From the NCBI RefSeq assembly GCF_000970455.1, contig NZ_LAJG01000015.1, positions 33,746-97,745 of the forward strand: a stretch of DNA of 64,000 nt, read 5' to 3'. The stretch is from Devosia soli. GTDB taxonomy: Bacteria > Pseudomonadota > Alphaproteobacteria > Rhizobiales > Devosiaceae. Under the pieces are notes generated by a model. That model ran no database searches. It was given only the letters and a program-made list of their open reading frames with translations, and was not told the origin of the DNA. A program made the position numbers and the translations under genes. Shown piece by piece: positions 52,014 through 61,649 of this stretch (within the stretch, counting starts at the first letter, position 1; every line of letters begins with the position of its first letter).

Positions 52014-53213
52014 ATGAAAATTGTCATAACTGGCGCGTCGGGCGTCGTGGGACGCGCGTTAGTATATGCCCTCACTAGTAAGGGCGTATCATTGCTTCTG
52101 GTTGGGCGGGATACCAATCGGCTGAAGCAGCAATTCCCTGAGCAAGACGTTTGCGGGTATGACGACTTTGGACGGCGGGCTGTGGGAGCCGACTTGGTGC
52201 TTCACCTTGCGGCCCTTAACAATAGCGTTCGAGCCTCGGAAAGTGACTTTTACGCTATAAATGTAAAGTTGGCTTTAGCGACGGCCGAAACGGCACGTGC
52301 TGCTGGAATACCCCTGTTTGTCTACGTATCATCTACTCACGCCCTTGATGACCGCAGAAATGATCCGTATTCTGAAAGCAAGCGGCTAGGGTCGAGCCGG
52401 CTGGCACAAGTGTCAGGGATCACGGTTACTACTCTTTATTTGGCTGCGGTCCATGGAGACACCTGGGCAGGAAAGCTCTCCGTCCTGAACAGCCTGCCGG
52501 CACCGCTCGCGAATGGATTGTTTTCGATGTTGTCGGCGCTACGGCCGACAACATCGATCACGGCGATTGTGCAATTTGTCCTCAAAGCTGCAATCTCTCC
52601 ACAGCCTAAATTCGTTATCCTAACGGATCAGCAGTATGGCAACCGCGTCTACGGCTTCATATCGCGGACAACGGATCTGCTCGGCGCAACGCTTATAGGG
52701 CTTCTGTTGTGGTGGTTATTCTTGATTTTGTGGGCTGCAATCAGGCTTCAATCTAGAGGGCCAGGCATATTTGCCCAAGAGCGCGTCGGGCGTGGCGGAC
52801 GAATTTTTACCTGCTTCAAGTTTAGGACGATGAAAGCTGGCACGCCACAGACTGCCACCAACCTCGTCTCAGGAAGTGCAGTGACCTCCCTGGGACGCGT
52901 ATTGCGCCGAACAAAGTTGGATGAGCTTCCCCAGATCTGGAACATCTTCAGAAACGAGATGAGTTTTATTGGGCCGCGCCCCTGCTTGCCGACGCAGCGG
53001 ACGCTGGTCGAAGCCAGAGAGAGACTAGGTGTCCTCGACATAAAGCCTGGTATCTCTGGCCTTGCACAAGTCGCCGGTGTCGACATGAGCGATCCGCATC
53101 TCTTAGCTGAGTTGGATGCGCGCTACCTCGCGCTGCGATCACTTGCGCTAGATGCGAATATTGTCCTGGCGACAATTCGCGGCAACGGGCAAGGCGACAA
53201 CACCGCCACTTGA
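52014..53213 (+). CDS. NAD-dependent epimerase fused to initiating phosphoglycosyltransferase
   Basis: 399-residue two-domain protein. Residues 1-200 form an extended SDR (MKIVITGASGVVGRALVYAL, VYVSSTHALDD, PYSESKRLGS). Residues from about 215 form a bacterial sugar transferase with one hydrophobic helix (LLGATLIGLLLWWLFLILW) and the signatures FAQERVGRGGRIFTCFKFRT, KLDELPQIWNIFRNEMSFIG and PRPCLP. The second domain transfers sugar-1-phosphate to undecaprenyl phosphate and starts repeat-unit synthesis. The first may produce or reduce the donor sugar, e.g. the 4-keto product of the preceding WbpM-like enzyme. ATG 52014 is chosen since AGGA lies upstream and the SDR then starts normally. It is the only initiating transferase in the window. 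Confidence 0.9.
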   Translation: MKIVITGASGVVGRALVYALTSKGVSLLLVGRDTNRLKQQFPEQDVCGYDDFGRRAVGADLVLHLAALNNSVRASESDFYAINVKLALATAETARAAGIPLFVYVSSTHALDDRRNDPYSESKRLGSSRLAQVSGITVTTLYLAAVHGDTWAGKLSVLNSLPAPLANGLFSMLSALRPTTSITAIVQFVLKAAISPQPKFVILTDQQYGNRVYGFISRTTDLLGATLIGLLLWWLFLILWAAIRLQSRGPGIFAQERVGRGGRIFTCFKFRTMKAGTPQTATNLVSGSAVTSLGRVLRRTKLDELPQIWNIFRNEMSFIGPRPCLPTQRTLVEARERLGVLDIKPGISGLAQVAGVDMSDPHLLAELDARYLALRSLALDANIVLATIRGNGQGDNTAT

Positions 53214-53404
53214 TTCGATCGGTATCCGAAAAACTAGAGACCATACCAAGTATATGGGCTCAAATCCCTTGAAACACAGCATCTAGAGTAGAAGGCGCGC
53301 TGGATTTTTTGCGCCAACCAAGATACGGAGTACGCGCTCCCCCGCGCGAATGGGTCACTGATCTAGCAGAGACAACCGCTCCTCAAAACGTCTGAGAGCT
53401 AAAC

Positions 53405-54682
53405 ATGAATTTAATCGGCGAAAAAATAGCAATCATCGGGCTGGGATATGTCGGTCTCCCCTTGGCTGTGGAATTTGGCAAGAAAGCCAATGTGCTAGGC
53501 TTTGATATTAATCCAAGCCGGATTGCTGAGTTGCGCGCCGGAGCAGATAGCACATTAGAAGTTCCGCCGGATTTGCTGCAATCGGCAAAGGGGCTAACCT
53601 TTTCCAGTTCACTAGATGACCTGGCGGCGTGTAGCGTGTTTATAGTTACCGTGCCTACCCCGATAGATCAGGCCAACAGGCCTGACCTTACTCCACTGCA
53701 GCGCGCCAGCGAGACTGTTGGCAAGTCTATCCGAAAGGGTTCGGTTATCATCTATGAATCAACTGTCTACCCTGGCTGCACCGAGGAGATTTGCGTCCCG
53801 ATCTTGGAAAAGGCATCGGGCTTGCAGTTCAACGTTGACTTCTTCTGCGCATATAGTCCTGAGCGCATCAACCCTGGCGACCATGAGCGCAGGCTCCCTG
53901 ATATTCGTAAGGTGACGAGCGGTAGTACCGAAGCGGTTGCCGAGGCGGTCGACCAACTCTATTCTCAAATCATTACTGCGGGTACCTACAAGGCGAGCAG
54001 CATCAAGGTCGCCGAAGCGGCAAAGGTCATAGAGAACACCCAGCGCGACCTCAACATAGCATTGATGAATGAACTAAGCCTGATCTTTCACCGTCTCAAG
54101 ATCGACACTCTGGAAGTTCTCGAAGCGGCCGGTACAAAGTGGAATTTTCTGCCATTCCGCCCGGGCCTAGTGGGCGGTCACTGCATCGGCGTTGACCCCT
54201 ATTACCTGACCCACAAGGCTCAGGAAGTAGGTTATCATCCAGAGGTCATTCTGGCGGGTCGCAGGATCAATGACGGCATGGCCGGCCATGTCGCAGACCA
54301 GACCGTCAAGCTCATGCTCAAGGCTGAGCACACGGTGCTGAAATCAAAAATTCTCGTTCTTGGTCTAACTTTCAAGGAGAACTGCCCGGATCTGCGCAAC
54401 ACCAAAGTTGTCGACATCGTGAATGCTCTCAAGGAGTACCATGCCGATGTCGATATCTACGATCCATGGGCGAGTCCCGCTGAAGCACGACATGAATATG
54501 GTCTCGACTGCCTTGCCGAATTGCCTGCCAATAACACGTACAATGCCATCATCATTGCGGTGGCGCACAAGCAGTTCATCGAACTTGGTCCTGATAAAAT
54601 CCGGGCTCTGCTGCAGCCTGGCGGGGTCATCTTCGACGTAAAAGGCGTCTTGCCCGCCGCTGCTGTGGATGGTCGGCTGTGA
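53405..54682 (+). CDS. tviB: UDP-N-acetylglucosamine 6-dehydrogenase, TviB/WbpO-like
   Basis: 425-residue nucleotide-sugar dehydrogenase of the UDP-GlcNAc/GalNAc type. N-terminal [19 protein letters not shown], the [18 protein letters not shown] segment and the catalytic motif [20 protein letters not shown] are diagnostic of the TviB/WbpA/WbpO branch, distinct from Ugd at 3950. The C-terminal [19 protein letters not shown] is also typical. It oxidises the C6 of a UDP-N-acetylhexosamine to the uronate. It overlaps the epimerase start by 4 bases (GTGA), as TviB and TviC work together. Confidence 0.94.
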   Translation: MNLIGEKIAIIGLGYVGLPLAVEFGKKANVLGFDINPSRIAELRAGADSTLEVPPDLLQSAKGLTFSSSLDDLAACSVFIVTVPTPIDQANRPDLTPLQRASETVGKSIRKGSVIIYESTVYPGCTEEICVPILEKASGLQFNVDFFCAYSPERINPGDHERRLPDIRKVTSGSTEAVAEAVDQLYSQIITAGTYKASSIKVAEAAKVIENTQRDLNIALMNELSLIFHRLKIDTLEVLEAAGTKWNFLPFRPGLVGGHCIGVDPYYLTHKAQEVGYHPEVILAGRRINDGMAGHVADQTVKLMLKAEHTVLKSKILVLGLTFKENCPDLRNTKVVDIVNALKEYHADVDIYDPWASPAEARHEYGLDCLAELPANNTYNAIIIAVAHKQFIELGPDKIRALLQPGGVIFDVKGVLPAAAVDGRL

Positions 54683-55743
54683 ACATTGCTCCCACTTTCA
54701 ATGCCGTAATAGCTAGCCTCCAGAAGGAGCCGGCCACCTGGCTGGTGACTGGCGTTGCCGGCTTCATCGGCAGCAACTTGCTCGAGACGCTACTGAAAGC
54801 CGATCAGCGTGTTGTCGGCCTTGATAATTTCGCTACTGGCCATCGCTCCAACTTAAAAGCTGTAACAAACTTAGTTTCGCACGAGCAATGGAGCCGGTTC
54901 AGATTAATCGAAGGCGATATTCGGCAATTGAAAGACTGCAGCAGCGCCATGCTCTGGGACGATCTGCCTGTACAACATGTGCTGCATCAGGCCGCGCTGG
55001 GAAGTGTTCCGCGTAGCCTCGCCGATCCAATCAGCACCAACGACACCAATATCGGCGGTTTCTTGAACATGCTAGTCGCAGCTCGCGATGCACAGGTCCA
55101 AAGCTTTACCTACGCTGCGAGCAGCAGCACCTATGGTGATCATCCGGACCTACCAAAGGTCGAGCACAAGATTGGCCGCCCGCTCAGCCCCTATGCCATT
55201 ACGAAGTTCGTCAACGAACTCTATGCGGACGTATTTGCGCGAAGCTACGGCTTTCAAGCGACAGGCCTGCGGTATTTCAACGTCTTCGGCGCTCGGCAGG
55301 ACCCCAACGGTGCCTATGCGGCTGTTATACCGACCTGGGTGAGCCGTTATCTTGCCGGCGGCGACCTCTTCATTAATGGAGACGGCAGTACGAGCCGAGA
55401 TTTTTGCTACATTGCCAATGCGGTTCAGGCCAACATCTTGGCCGCAACCACTTCCGACAATACTGCGCGCGGCCAGGTCTACAACGTCGCAGTCGGCGAC
55501 CGGACCTCGCTGACCGAATTGGCCGGTATGATCCGCACCGAGTTGGAACAGCGCCTGCAATTGCCGAAAACCAATGTTGTATATCGGGATTTCCGCGCCG
55601 GCGACGTCCTGCATTCCCAAGCCGACATCACCAAGGCACGGAAAAATTTGGGCTTTGAGCCGACGCATGATGTCGCAGCAGGATTGGCGGAGACGATGGA
55701 CTGGTACATTGCCCTAGCGCAAAAGAGCGCCGTCTTTCGCTGA
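54679..55743 (+). CDS. tviC: UDP-N-acetylhexosamine(uronate) 4-epimerase, TviC/WbpP-like
   Basis: 354-residue extended SDR that interconverts gluco and galacto forms at C4. Visible are [54 protein letters not shown] (catalytic Tyr and Lys in YxxxK) and [12 protein letters not shown]. The SSSTYGD and N-terminal extension ([12 protein letters not shown]) match the TviC/WbpP branch that acts on N-acetylated substrates. The start is GTG 54679, overlapping the tviB stop. With TviB it should supply UDP-GalNAcA. Confidence 0.93.
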   Translation: MNIAPTFNAVIASLQKEPATWLVTGVAGFIGSNLLETLLKADQRVVGLDNFATGHRSNLKAVTNLVSHEQWSRFRLIEGDIRQLKDCSSAMLWDDLPVQHVLHQAALGSVPRSLADPISTNDTNIGGFLNMLVAARDAQVQSFTYAASSSTYGDHPDLPKVEHKIGRPLSPYAITKFVNELYADVFARSYGFQATGLRYFNVFGARQDPNGAYAAVIPTWVSRYLAGGDLFINGDGSTSRDFCYIANAVQANILAATTSDNTARGQVYNVAVGDRTSLTELAGMIRTELEQRLQLPKTNVVYRDFRAGDVLHSQADITKARKNLGFEPTHDVAAGLAETMDWYIALAQKSAVFR

Positions 55744-55744
55744 T

Positions 55745-57055
55745 ATGAAGCGACAGATCACTGTAATTGCGATTTTGACAATAGTTTCGCAATTAGCCGC
55801 ATTCGTGAAGCTTTGGGTCACAGCTCGCACGTTTGGCGTGGACGCTGCCGTGGATGGGTACAACCTAGCCCTAGTTGTTCCCGTCCTTCTGTCCAGCTCG
55901 CTATCCGGAATTGTGCAGACCGGGCTTTTTCCCGTGCGCGGCCAGATCGCAGCCCGAGAGAGCGCCGAGGATGTGGACGCGTTCGAGCGCGCCGTTTTGT
56001 TGGGTTTACTGCTTTTAGGTTTAGGGCTGTCCATTGTCCTCGCCCTGGCGATGAGCTTGATAACATCCTGGGTGGCTGGCGACGCTTCTGAGGCCACTCA
56101 ACAGGCGTTCAAGCTTGCTTTCCTGCCGCTGATCTCACTGCTCGCACTCAACGTTGTGGGCGATTGTACTGGCTATCTACTTGCCATGCGCAACCGCTTC
56201 GCCATCGCAGCGGGTGCGCCGGTTGCAAATGGGCTGATCGGAGCGCTGATCCTGCTCGTGTTCAATGACGGGGGCGTATCGGCGCTGGTGTGGAGCACGG
56301 TAGTTGGCGTGGCACTTCAAGTCAGCATCTGTATTTATGGGCTGAGCACCCTCAGATTGAACCTCATCGGCGCGCTGCCGCCGCGGCGCAGTTTTGCGGC
56401 AGCTGTCGTGGACATGGCGCGGCTCGGCGTTTGGATGGTTCCGGGTGTCATTTTGTCCAATCTGGTCCTTAGCCTACCGCAGGTCTGGATTACCGGCTTC
56501 GGCGACGGTGCCGTTTCGGCATTCGGCTACGCCCTGAGGCTGCACCTCGCAGCAATCCAGTTGATTATCATGGCCAGCTCGACCGTCATTCTTGCCAAGT
56601 TTGCCGAGCTCGTCTGGACGCAGCAGACCCAGCAAGTCGACAAAATCATGCGAAACTCTGTGCTGGCAGGCTGGGCCATTGGTATTCTGGGTGTTCTATG
56701 TGTGGGCCTGATCGGCGAGCCAACACTCAATATTCTACTGGATGGAAAGTTCACCCCCGACGCAGCTCATCGGGTGAGCATGCATTGGCTGATTGTCACA
56801 GCATCCTTGCCCTGTACGATAATGAGCAATATCTACGCCAAGCTATGGCAGGCTCAGGGCAAACCTTTCCTGATGACGCTGCTGTCGGCGATGAACCTAG
56901 GTATTATGTATGTGACGTTCATGCTGGTTAGTACGAGTTTTTTTGAATATTCCGGCGCGGTCGCGCTGACAGCCGGTGCCACAATCTCAGCCTTTCTGGC
57001 AGTGATTATTGAGTGGTACAGGCGGTCACACGCACGATCGGTTGGAGCAATCTAG
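55745..57055 (+). CDS. MurJ/MviN-like lipid-linked sugar flippase
   Basis: 436-residue polytopic membrane protein with 12-14 predicted helices of the MOP superfamily. The start ITVIAILTIVSQLAAFVKLW and the segments LVVPVLLSSSLSGIVQTGLF and LKFTPDAAHRVS-like LLDGKFTPDAAHRV are typical of MurJ-like exporters. In a polysaccharide cluster it more likely moves lipid-linked repeat units than lipid II. It is shorter than most MurJ proteins (about 510). It starts 1 base after tviC and ends by overlapping the GT4 start (TAGTG). Confidence 0.87.
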   Translation: MKRQITVIAILTIVSQLAAFVKLWVTARTFGVDAAVDGYNLALVVPVLLSSSLSGIVQTGLFPVRGQIAARESAEDVDAFERAVLLGLLLLGLGLSIVLALAMSLITSWVAGDASEATQQAFKLAFLPLISLLALNVVGDCTGYLLAMRNRFAIAAGAPVANGLIGALILLVFNDGGVSALVWSTVVGVALQVSICIYGLSTLRLNLIGALPPRRSFAAAVVDMARLGVWMVPGVILSNLVLSLPQVWITGFGDGAVSAFGYALRLHLAAIQLIIMASSTVILAKFAELVWTQQTQQVDKIMRNSVLAGWAIGILGVLCVGLIGEPTLNILLDGKFTPDAAHRVSMHWLIVTASLPCTIMSNIYAKLWQAQGKPFLMTLLSAMNLGIMYVTFMLVSTSFFEYSGAVALTAGATISAFLAVIIEWYRRSHARSVGAI

Positions 57056-58221
57056 TGGCTGATCGATCCATCCTATTTGTCATCGGTTCCTTAAGCGTTG
57101 GGGGAGCGGAGCGGCACGTCACCAAACTCGCAATTTCCTTGAAGCGAAGAGGCTGGGATCCAGCAATTTTCGTGTTGTCGCCCGGCGGGCCGATGACAGA
57201 TGTGCTGGAAGAGAATGCAATCCCCATTCATGCAGCCGCCATGCCAAGTTGGGTCAACGACCTTGGCAATGACCGGCTTCGCGCGCGAGTCGGCCTGGTA
57301 ATTACCGCCTTTGCGCTATGGTTTCTGCTTTGGCGGCAGCGTCCGAGAGTTTTGCATTTTTTTCTGCCGGCCGCCTACATTGTCGGGGGCATCGTTTCTC
57401 TGTTCACTCCCGTACGACGCAGAATCATGAGCCGACGGAGCATGAACCACTATCAAGCCAACCACATCCTCTTCGGCAAGCTTGAGCGCTGGTTGCATCC
57501 GAAAATGTCCCTGATCCTTGCCAACTCGATCGCGGTCAAGAACGACCTTGTCGCCGAAGGCGTGAGCCCTAAAAAAATTCGGCTCATCTATAACGGGATC
57601 GATGTAGAAGAATTCCGATCCTCAAGGTCTCGGCAGGCTTTGCGCGATCTAGAAAACATTCAGCCAGAGGCCATCGTCTTGACCATGGTTGCCAATCTTA
57701 TCCCCTACAAGGGTCATCGGGATTTGATTGAGGCGTTGGGAGCGATCAATGAAAGGCTTCCGCCCCGGTGGCTTCTACTTTGCGTGGGCCGTGATGATGG
57801 CATTCAGGCTGGCTTAGAGCATCTTGCCTTGAGCCTTGGCATTGGCGAGAACGTGCGCTTCCTCGGGTCGCGTAAGGACATCGCAAATCTTCTGGCGCTT
57901 TCAGATATTGGCCTGCTTACCTCACATGAGGAAGGCTTCTCTAATTCCATCTTAGAGGGCATGGCGGCCGGCCTCCCGATGATAGTTACCGATGTGGGGG
58001 GCAATGCGGAAGCTGTAGTCAACGGTACGACGGGCATCGTAGTGCCTGCCAAGTCGCCAGACAGGCTTGGGGAGGCGGTAGTCGAGTTGCTGAATGAACA
58101 CAAGCGCAAAGTGTTCGGTGGCAGAGGCAGAGAGCGAGTCTTCAATATTTTCTCACTCGAAGCATGTATAGACGGATATGAAGAAGTCTATCGCACCTTG
58201 GGCCACAAGGAAAAGGCCTAA
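57055..58221 (+). CDS. Glycosyltransferase family 4
   Basis: 388-residue GT-B glycosyltransferase. The N-terminal ILFVIGSLSVGGAERHVTKL is the classic GT4 start, IRLIYNGIDVEEF marks the linker and LLTSHEEGFSNSILEGMAAG contains the E-x7-E donor motif. The GTG start at 57055 is preceded by GGAG at a good distance and overlaps the flippase stop. A hydrophobic segment near residues 85-100 (LVITAFALWFLLW) may tether it to the membrane. Acceptor and donor sugars cannot be told. Confidence 0.92.
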   Translation: MADRSILFVIGSLSVGGAERHVTKLAISLKRRGWDPAIFVLSPGGPMTDVLEENAIPIHAAAMPSWVNDLGNDRLRARVGLVITAFALWFLLWRQRPRVLHFFLPAAYIVGGIVSLFTPVRRRIMSRRSMNHYQANHILFGKLERWLHPKMSLILANSIAVKNDLVAEGVSPKKIRLIYNGIDVEEFRSSRSRQALRDLENIQPEAIVLTMVANLIPYKGHRDLIEALGAINERLPPRWLLLCVGRDDGIQAGLEHLALSLGIGENVRFLGSRKDIANLLALSDIGLLTSHEEGFSNSILEGMAAGLPMIVTDVGGNAEAVVNGTTGIVVPAKSPDRLGEAVVELLNEHKRKVFGGRGRERVFNIFSLEACIDGYEEVYRTLGHKEKA

Positions 58222-58319
58222 GCCTTGTCGCAATTTGCCCTACTCGTAACTGGGCATACCCAACAGTACTCCGACTTCAGACGTCATTCAAAGATTTACA
58301 CCAAAGCAGAGGTGCACAT

Positions 58320-60293
58320 TTGTGCGGAATTGTCGGTTTTCTAGCTCTTCCCAGCTTATCCAGCACCGATGGTGAAACGATCCTGATCAACATGGCGAAG
58401 GCCATCGAGGCCCGAGGGCCGGACGATCATGGCGCCTGGTGCGACGCGGAGCGCGGCGTAGGCCTCGGTCACCGCCGGCTCGCAATCGTCGATCTGTCGC
58501 CGGCTGGCCATCAGCCCATGACGTCGGTATCTGGCCGCTATGTGCTAGTGTATAATGGCGAAATCTACAATCATGCCCAGCTTCGCAAAGATCTTGAAAG
58601 CCAAGGACATCTCGTCGATTGGCGTGGCCACTCGGATACCGAGACAATGCTGGCCGGCTTTGACTTCTGGGGTGTCACGTCGACGCTCGAGAAATGCCAG
58701 GGGATGTTTGCCTTCGGTCTTTGGGACCGCGACACGGCGACTTTAACGCTGGCACGCGATCGAGCAGGCGAAAAGCCGCTTTATTATGGGTTTCTGGGAA
58801 CCGGACCCTCGCGAACTTTGGTTTTTGCCTCAGAACTCAAGGCCTTACGGGCACATCCACACTTCGAGGGCAATATCAATCGTGATGCGATCACGCTGTT
58901 GCTGCGGCACAACTACGTTCCAGCTCCCTATTCGATCTATCAGAATGTTTACAAGCTGCCACCGGCAAGCCAGATCATTTTGAGCCTTTCCGACGTCGCA
59001 TCGCAACAGGCACCACAGCCGATCGAGTATTGGTCTATAACAGGGGTAGTCGAAAACGGTCGAGCCGATCCGTACAAAGGTACGCCAGAGCAGGCAGTAG
59101 ATGATCTCGACGCGCTTCTGCGGTCAGTCGTGGACCAGCAAATGATGGCTGACGTGCCGTTGGGCGCCTTCCTGTCGGGGGGTGTCGATTCTTCGACTAT
59201 CGTTGCATTGATGCAAAGTCAGTCAGCCCGACCGATCAAAACCTTCACCATCGGCTTTGAGGAGAGCCGATTCAACGAGGCTGTGTTCGCCAAAACTGTG
59301 GCTCAGCATCTGAATACCGATCATACCGAACTTTACGTCAGCGCGGCGCAGGCCATGGCGGTCATTCCCAAATTGCCTCACATCTACGACGAGCCTTTCT
59401 CGGATTCATCGCAGATTCCGACCTATCTGGTGTCAGCGCTCGCGCGCGAACATGTGACCGTGTCACTTTCCGGCGATGCGGGTGACGAGCTTTTCGCGGG
59501 ATACACCCGGTATCAGGCGACCAGCAATGTATGGCAAAAGCTTTCACGCCTGCCGCAGCCTGTACGAGCACTCGCCTCCGGTGCGATGGCAAGCATCTCG
59601 CCAGGCCGCTGGAATGCAGTGACCGATTTCGCGCCACCATTGAAGCGGCGCTTCGGCACCAATCTAGGCGACAAGATTCATAAGGCTGCCAGCGTTCTAG
59701 GAAGCGTAGGTATAGACCAACTCTATCGTGGCTTCGTTTCGCACTGGCCCGACCCAAAGCGCGTTGTTCTCGGCTCGAACGAGCCGCACACCAAGCTCAC
59801 ACGGGATTGGTCGTCGCTTGGAAACTTGACCGACGTCGAAAAAATGATGTTGCTCGACTTCATGACCTATCTGCCGGATGACATCCTAACAAAAGTTGAC
59901 CGCGCCTCGATGGCCGTCAGCCTCGAGTCTCGAGTGCCATTTCTTGACCATCGCGTGGTCGAGTTCGCGTGGACTTTGCCGCTCAATTACAAGCTGCGTG
60001 AGGGCGAAGGAAAGTGGGTACTTAAGCAGGTACTGGACCGCTATGTCCCGCGTCAGCTCATCGAGCGACCAAAGATGGGTTTCGGCGTGCCGATCGATGA
60101 GTGGCTACGTGGTGGCCTGCGCGATTGGGCTGAGGCACTCTTGACCCCTGACAAACTCCGCAGCGAAGGTTTTTTCGACGTCAACCAAGTGCGTAACAAG
60201 TGGCAGGAGCATGTCGCTGGAGAACGTAATTGGGCCTACCACTTGTGGGACGTAATAATGTTCCAGGCATGGCTTGAAGGTACGAATGGTTAA
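58320..60293 (+). CDS. asnB: Glutamine-hydrolysing asparagine synthase-like amidotransferase
   Basis: 657-residue AsnB family protein. After processing, Cys2 of MCGIVGFLALPS would be the N-terminal nucleophile of the glutaminase domain (1-210: RGPDDHGAW, LGHRRLAIVDLSPAGHQPM, YNGEIYNH). The synthetase domain has the ATP pyrophosphatase loop LGAFLSGGVDSSTIVALM and SLSGDAGDELFAGYTRY. The start is TTG 58320 with AGAGGTG upstream, the only frame position that places Cys second. In surface polysaccharide clusters such enzymes amidate uronic acids; with TviB/TviC nearby, formation of GalNAc-uronamide is a good hypothesis. Free asparagine synthesis is the alternative. Confidence 0.93.
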   Translation: MCGIVGFLALPSLSSTDGETILINMAKAIEARGPDDHGAWCDAERGVGLGHRRLAIVDLSPAGHQPMTSVSGRYVLVYNGEIYNHAQLRKDLESQGHLVDWRGHSDTETMLAGFDFWGVTSTLEKCQGMFAFGLWDRDTATLTLARDRAGEKPLYYGFLGTGPSRTLVFASELKALRAHPHFEGNINRDAITLLLRHNYVPAPYSIYQNVYKLPPASQIILSLSDVASQQAPQPIEYWSITGVVENGRADPYKGTPEQAVDDLDALLRSVVDQQMMADVPLGAFLSGGVDSSTIVALMQSQSARPIKTFTIGFEESRFNEAVFAKTVAQHLNTDHTELYVSAAQAMAVIPKLPHIYDEPFSDSSQIPTYLVSALAREHVTVSLSGDAGDELFAGYTRYQATSNVWQKLSRLPQPVRALASGAMASISPGRWNAVTDFAPPLKRRFGTNLGDKIHKAASVLGSVGIDQLYRGFVSHWPDPKRVVLGSNEPHTKLTRDWSSLGNLTDVEKMMLLDFMTYLPDDILTKVDRASMAVSLESRVPFLDHRVVEFAWTLPLNYKLREGEGKWVLKQVLDRYVPRQLIERPKMGFGVPIDEWLRGGLRDWAEALLTPDKLRSEGFFDVNQVRNKWQEHVAGERNWAYHLWDVIMFQAWLEGTNG

Positions 60294-61398
60294 GTTGATT
60301 TTTGTCGTCAGCGAGGACTGGTACTTTATCTCGCATCGACTGAACTTGGCCGCACGGGCCATAACTGAAGGCTTCGAAGTGGTCGTATGCACGCGAGATA
60401 ATGGCCAGCGAACGGTGATTGAGGCCACTGGAGCGCGTGTCGTTCCATTTGCCCAGCAACGCCGCGGCCTGAATCCGTTTGGATTGTTACACGAAGCTTG
60501 GCGCCTATCGAGGATTTACCAACGCGAGAAGCCGGACGTTACTCATCACATTGCCCTCCGCTCTGTGGTCATTGGCGAAATTGCAGCTTGGCTGACGCGT
60601 ACACATGCCCGCGTGTCCGCGATCACTGGTTTAGGCTTTCTCTTTACTGACGAGGATCGCAAAAGCTTGGCGCGCTGGGTGTTGCGCCGAGTTCTACCGA
60701 TCCTACTTATGAAAAGCGAAGTCATCGTTCAGAACAGCGATGATGCAGCGGCACTTACCGCAGCTGGTGTTAGTAGGCAGCGGATGCATCTGATTCCAGG
60801 AGCTGGCGTCGATACAGTGCAATATGCGCCGGTTGGGTCCACATCCAAAGAAGCGTTGGTCATGCTTGCGTCAAGAATGCTTTGGGACAAGGGAGTCGGC
60901 GAGTTCGTTGAGGCTGCCAAACGTCTGAGGCACCTGAACGCCCGCTTCGTTCTTGTGGGCATGGCTGACCAGAACAACCCATCATGCATTGCGCCTGAGC
61001 AGTTGCTCGCGTGGCAGGACGATGGGCTGATCGAGTGGTGGGGCCACCGGGACGATATGGCCCACTGTCTCAATCAAGCAGACGTAGTATGCCTTCCATC
61101 CTATCGCGAGGGACTACCTAAGGTGCTGCTTGAAGCGATGGCGTGTGCAAAGCCATGCATTACCACTGATGTGCCCGGCTGTCGTGATGCCGTAGCGCAT
61201 GGCAAAAATGGCTTATTAGTGCCAGCCAAAGACGCGGCGGCATTGGCAAATGCCATAGAACAACTTCTAGCAAATAAAGAAATTCGGGTACGCATGGGCA
61301 ATCATGGACGTGAGCGCGCAAATAACGAGTTCAGCGCAGGACAAGTTACCGAACAGACGTTTCGCGTTTATCATAATTTGGTTACGAAAAAGTCCTAG
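60286..61398 (+). CDS. Glycosyltransferase family 4, PglA/WbpX-like
   Basis: 370-residue GT4 enzyme. N-terminal KLIFVVSEDWYFISHRLNLA and the segment HHIALRSVVIGEIAAWLT with ITGLGFLFTDE are typical of WbuB/PglA-type transferases that add an N-acetylhexosamine to the lipid-linked first sugar. VCLPSYREGLPKVLLEAMAC carries the E-x7-E donor motif. ATG 60286 overlaps the AsnB stop by 8 bases. Likely the second-sugar transferase after the initiating enzyme at 52014. Confidence 0.92.
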   Translation: MVKLIFVVSEDWYFISHRLNLAARAITEGFEVVVCTRDNGQRTVIEATGARVVPFAQQRRGLNPFGLLHEAWRLSRIYQREKPDVTHHIALRSVVIGEIAAWLTRTHARVSAITGLGFLFTDEDRKSLARWVLRRVLPILLMKSEVIVQNSDDAAALTAAGVSRQRMHLIPGAGVDTVQYAPVGSTSKEALVMLASRMLWDKGVGEFVEAAKRLRHLNARFVLVGMADQNNPSCIAPEQLLAWQDDGLIEWWGHRDDMAHCLNQADVVCLPSYREGLPKVLLEAMACAKPCITTDVPGCRDAVAHGKNGLLVPAKDAAALANAIEQLLANKEIRVRMGNHGRERANNEFSAGQVTEQTFRVYHNLVTKKS

Positions 61399-61649
61399 AC
61401 GTGACTTTCGGAGGGCCGTGCGATAAGACTTAGAATCATTTCTTGATGCTGTCCAAATCCAGACAGCTGCAAGTTTGATTAACGCGCGAATCTGAAGTGA
61501 TTTCCCCAATAAACCCAAATACTCTCAATACATCAGAGAATACTTGAGGGGTCAGGTCACCGCCGCTGGATTTCGATACAACAGATGATGATAGCCAGTA
61601 GCGCAACTCCGTGCATAACGAGTTTCGCCTGGAGAAACTGAGGGCGTCA

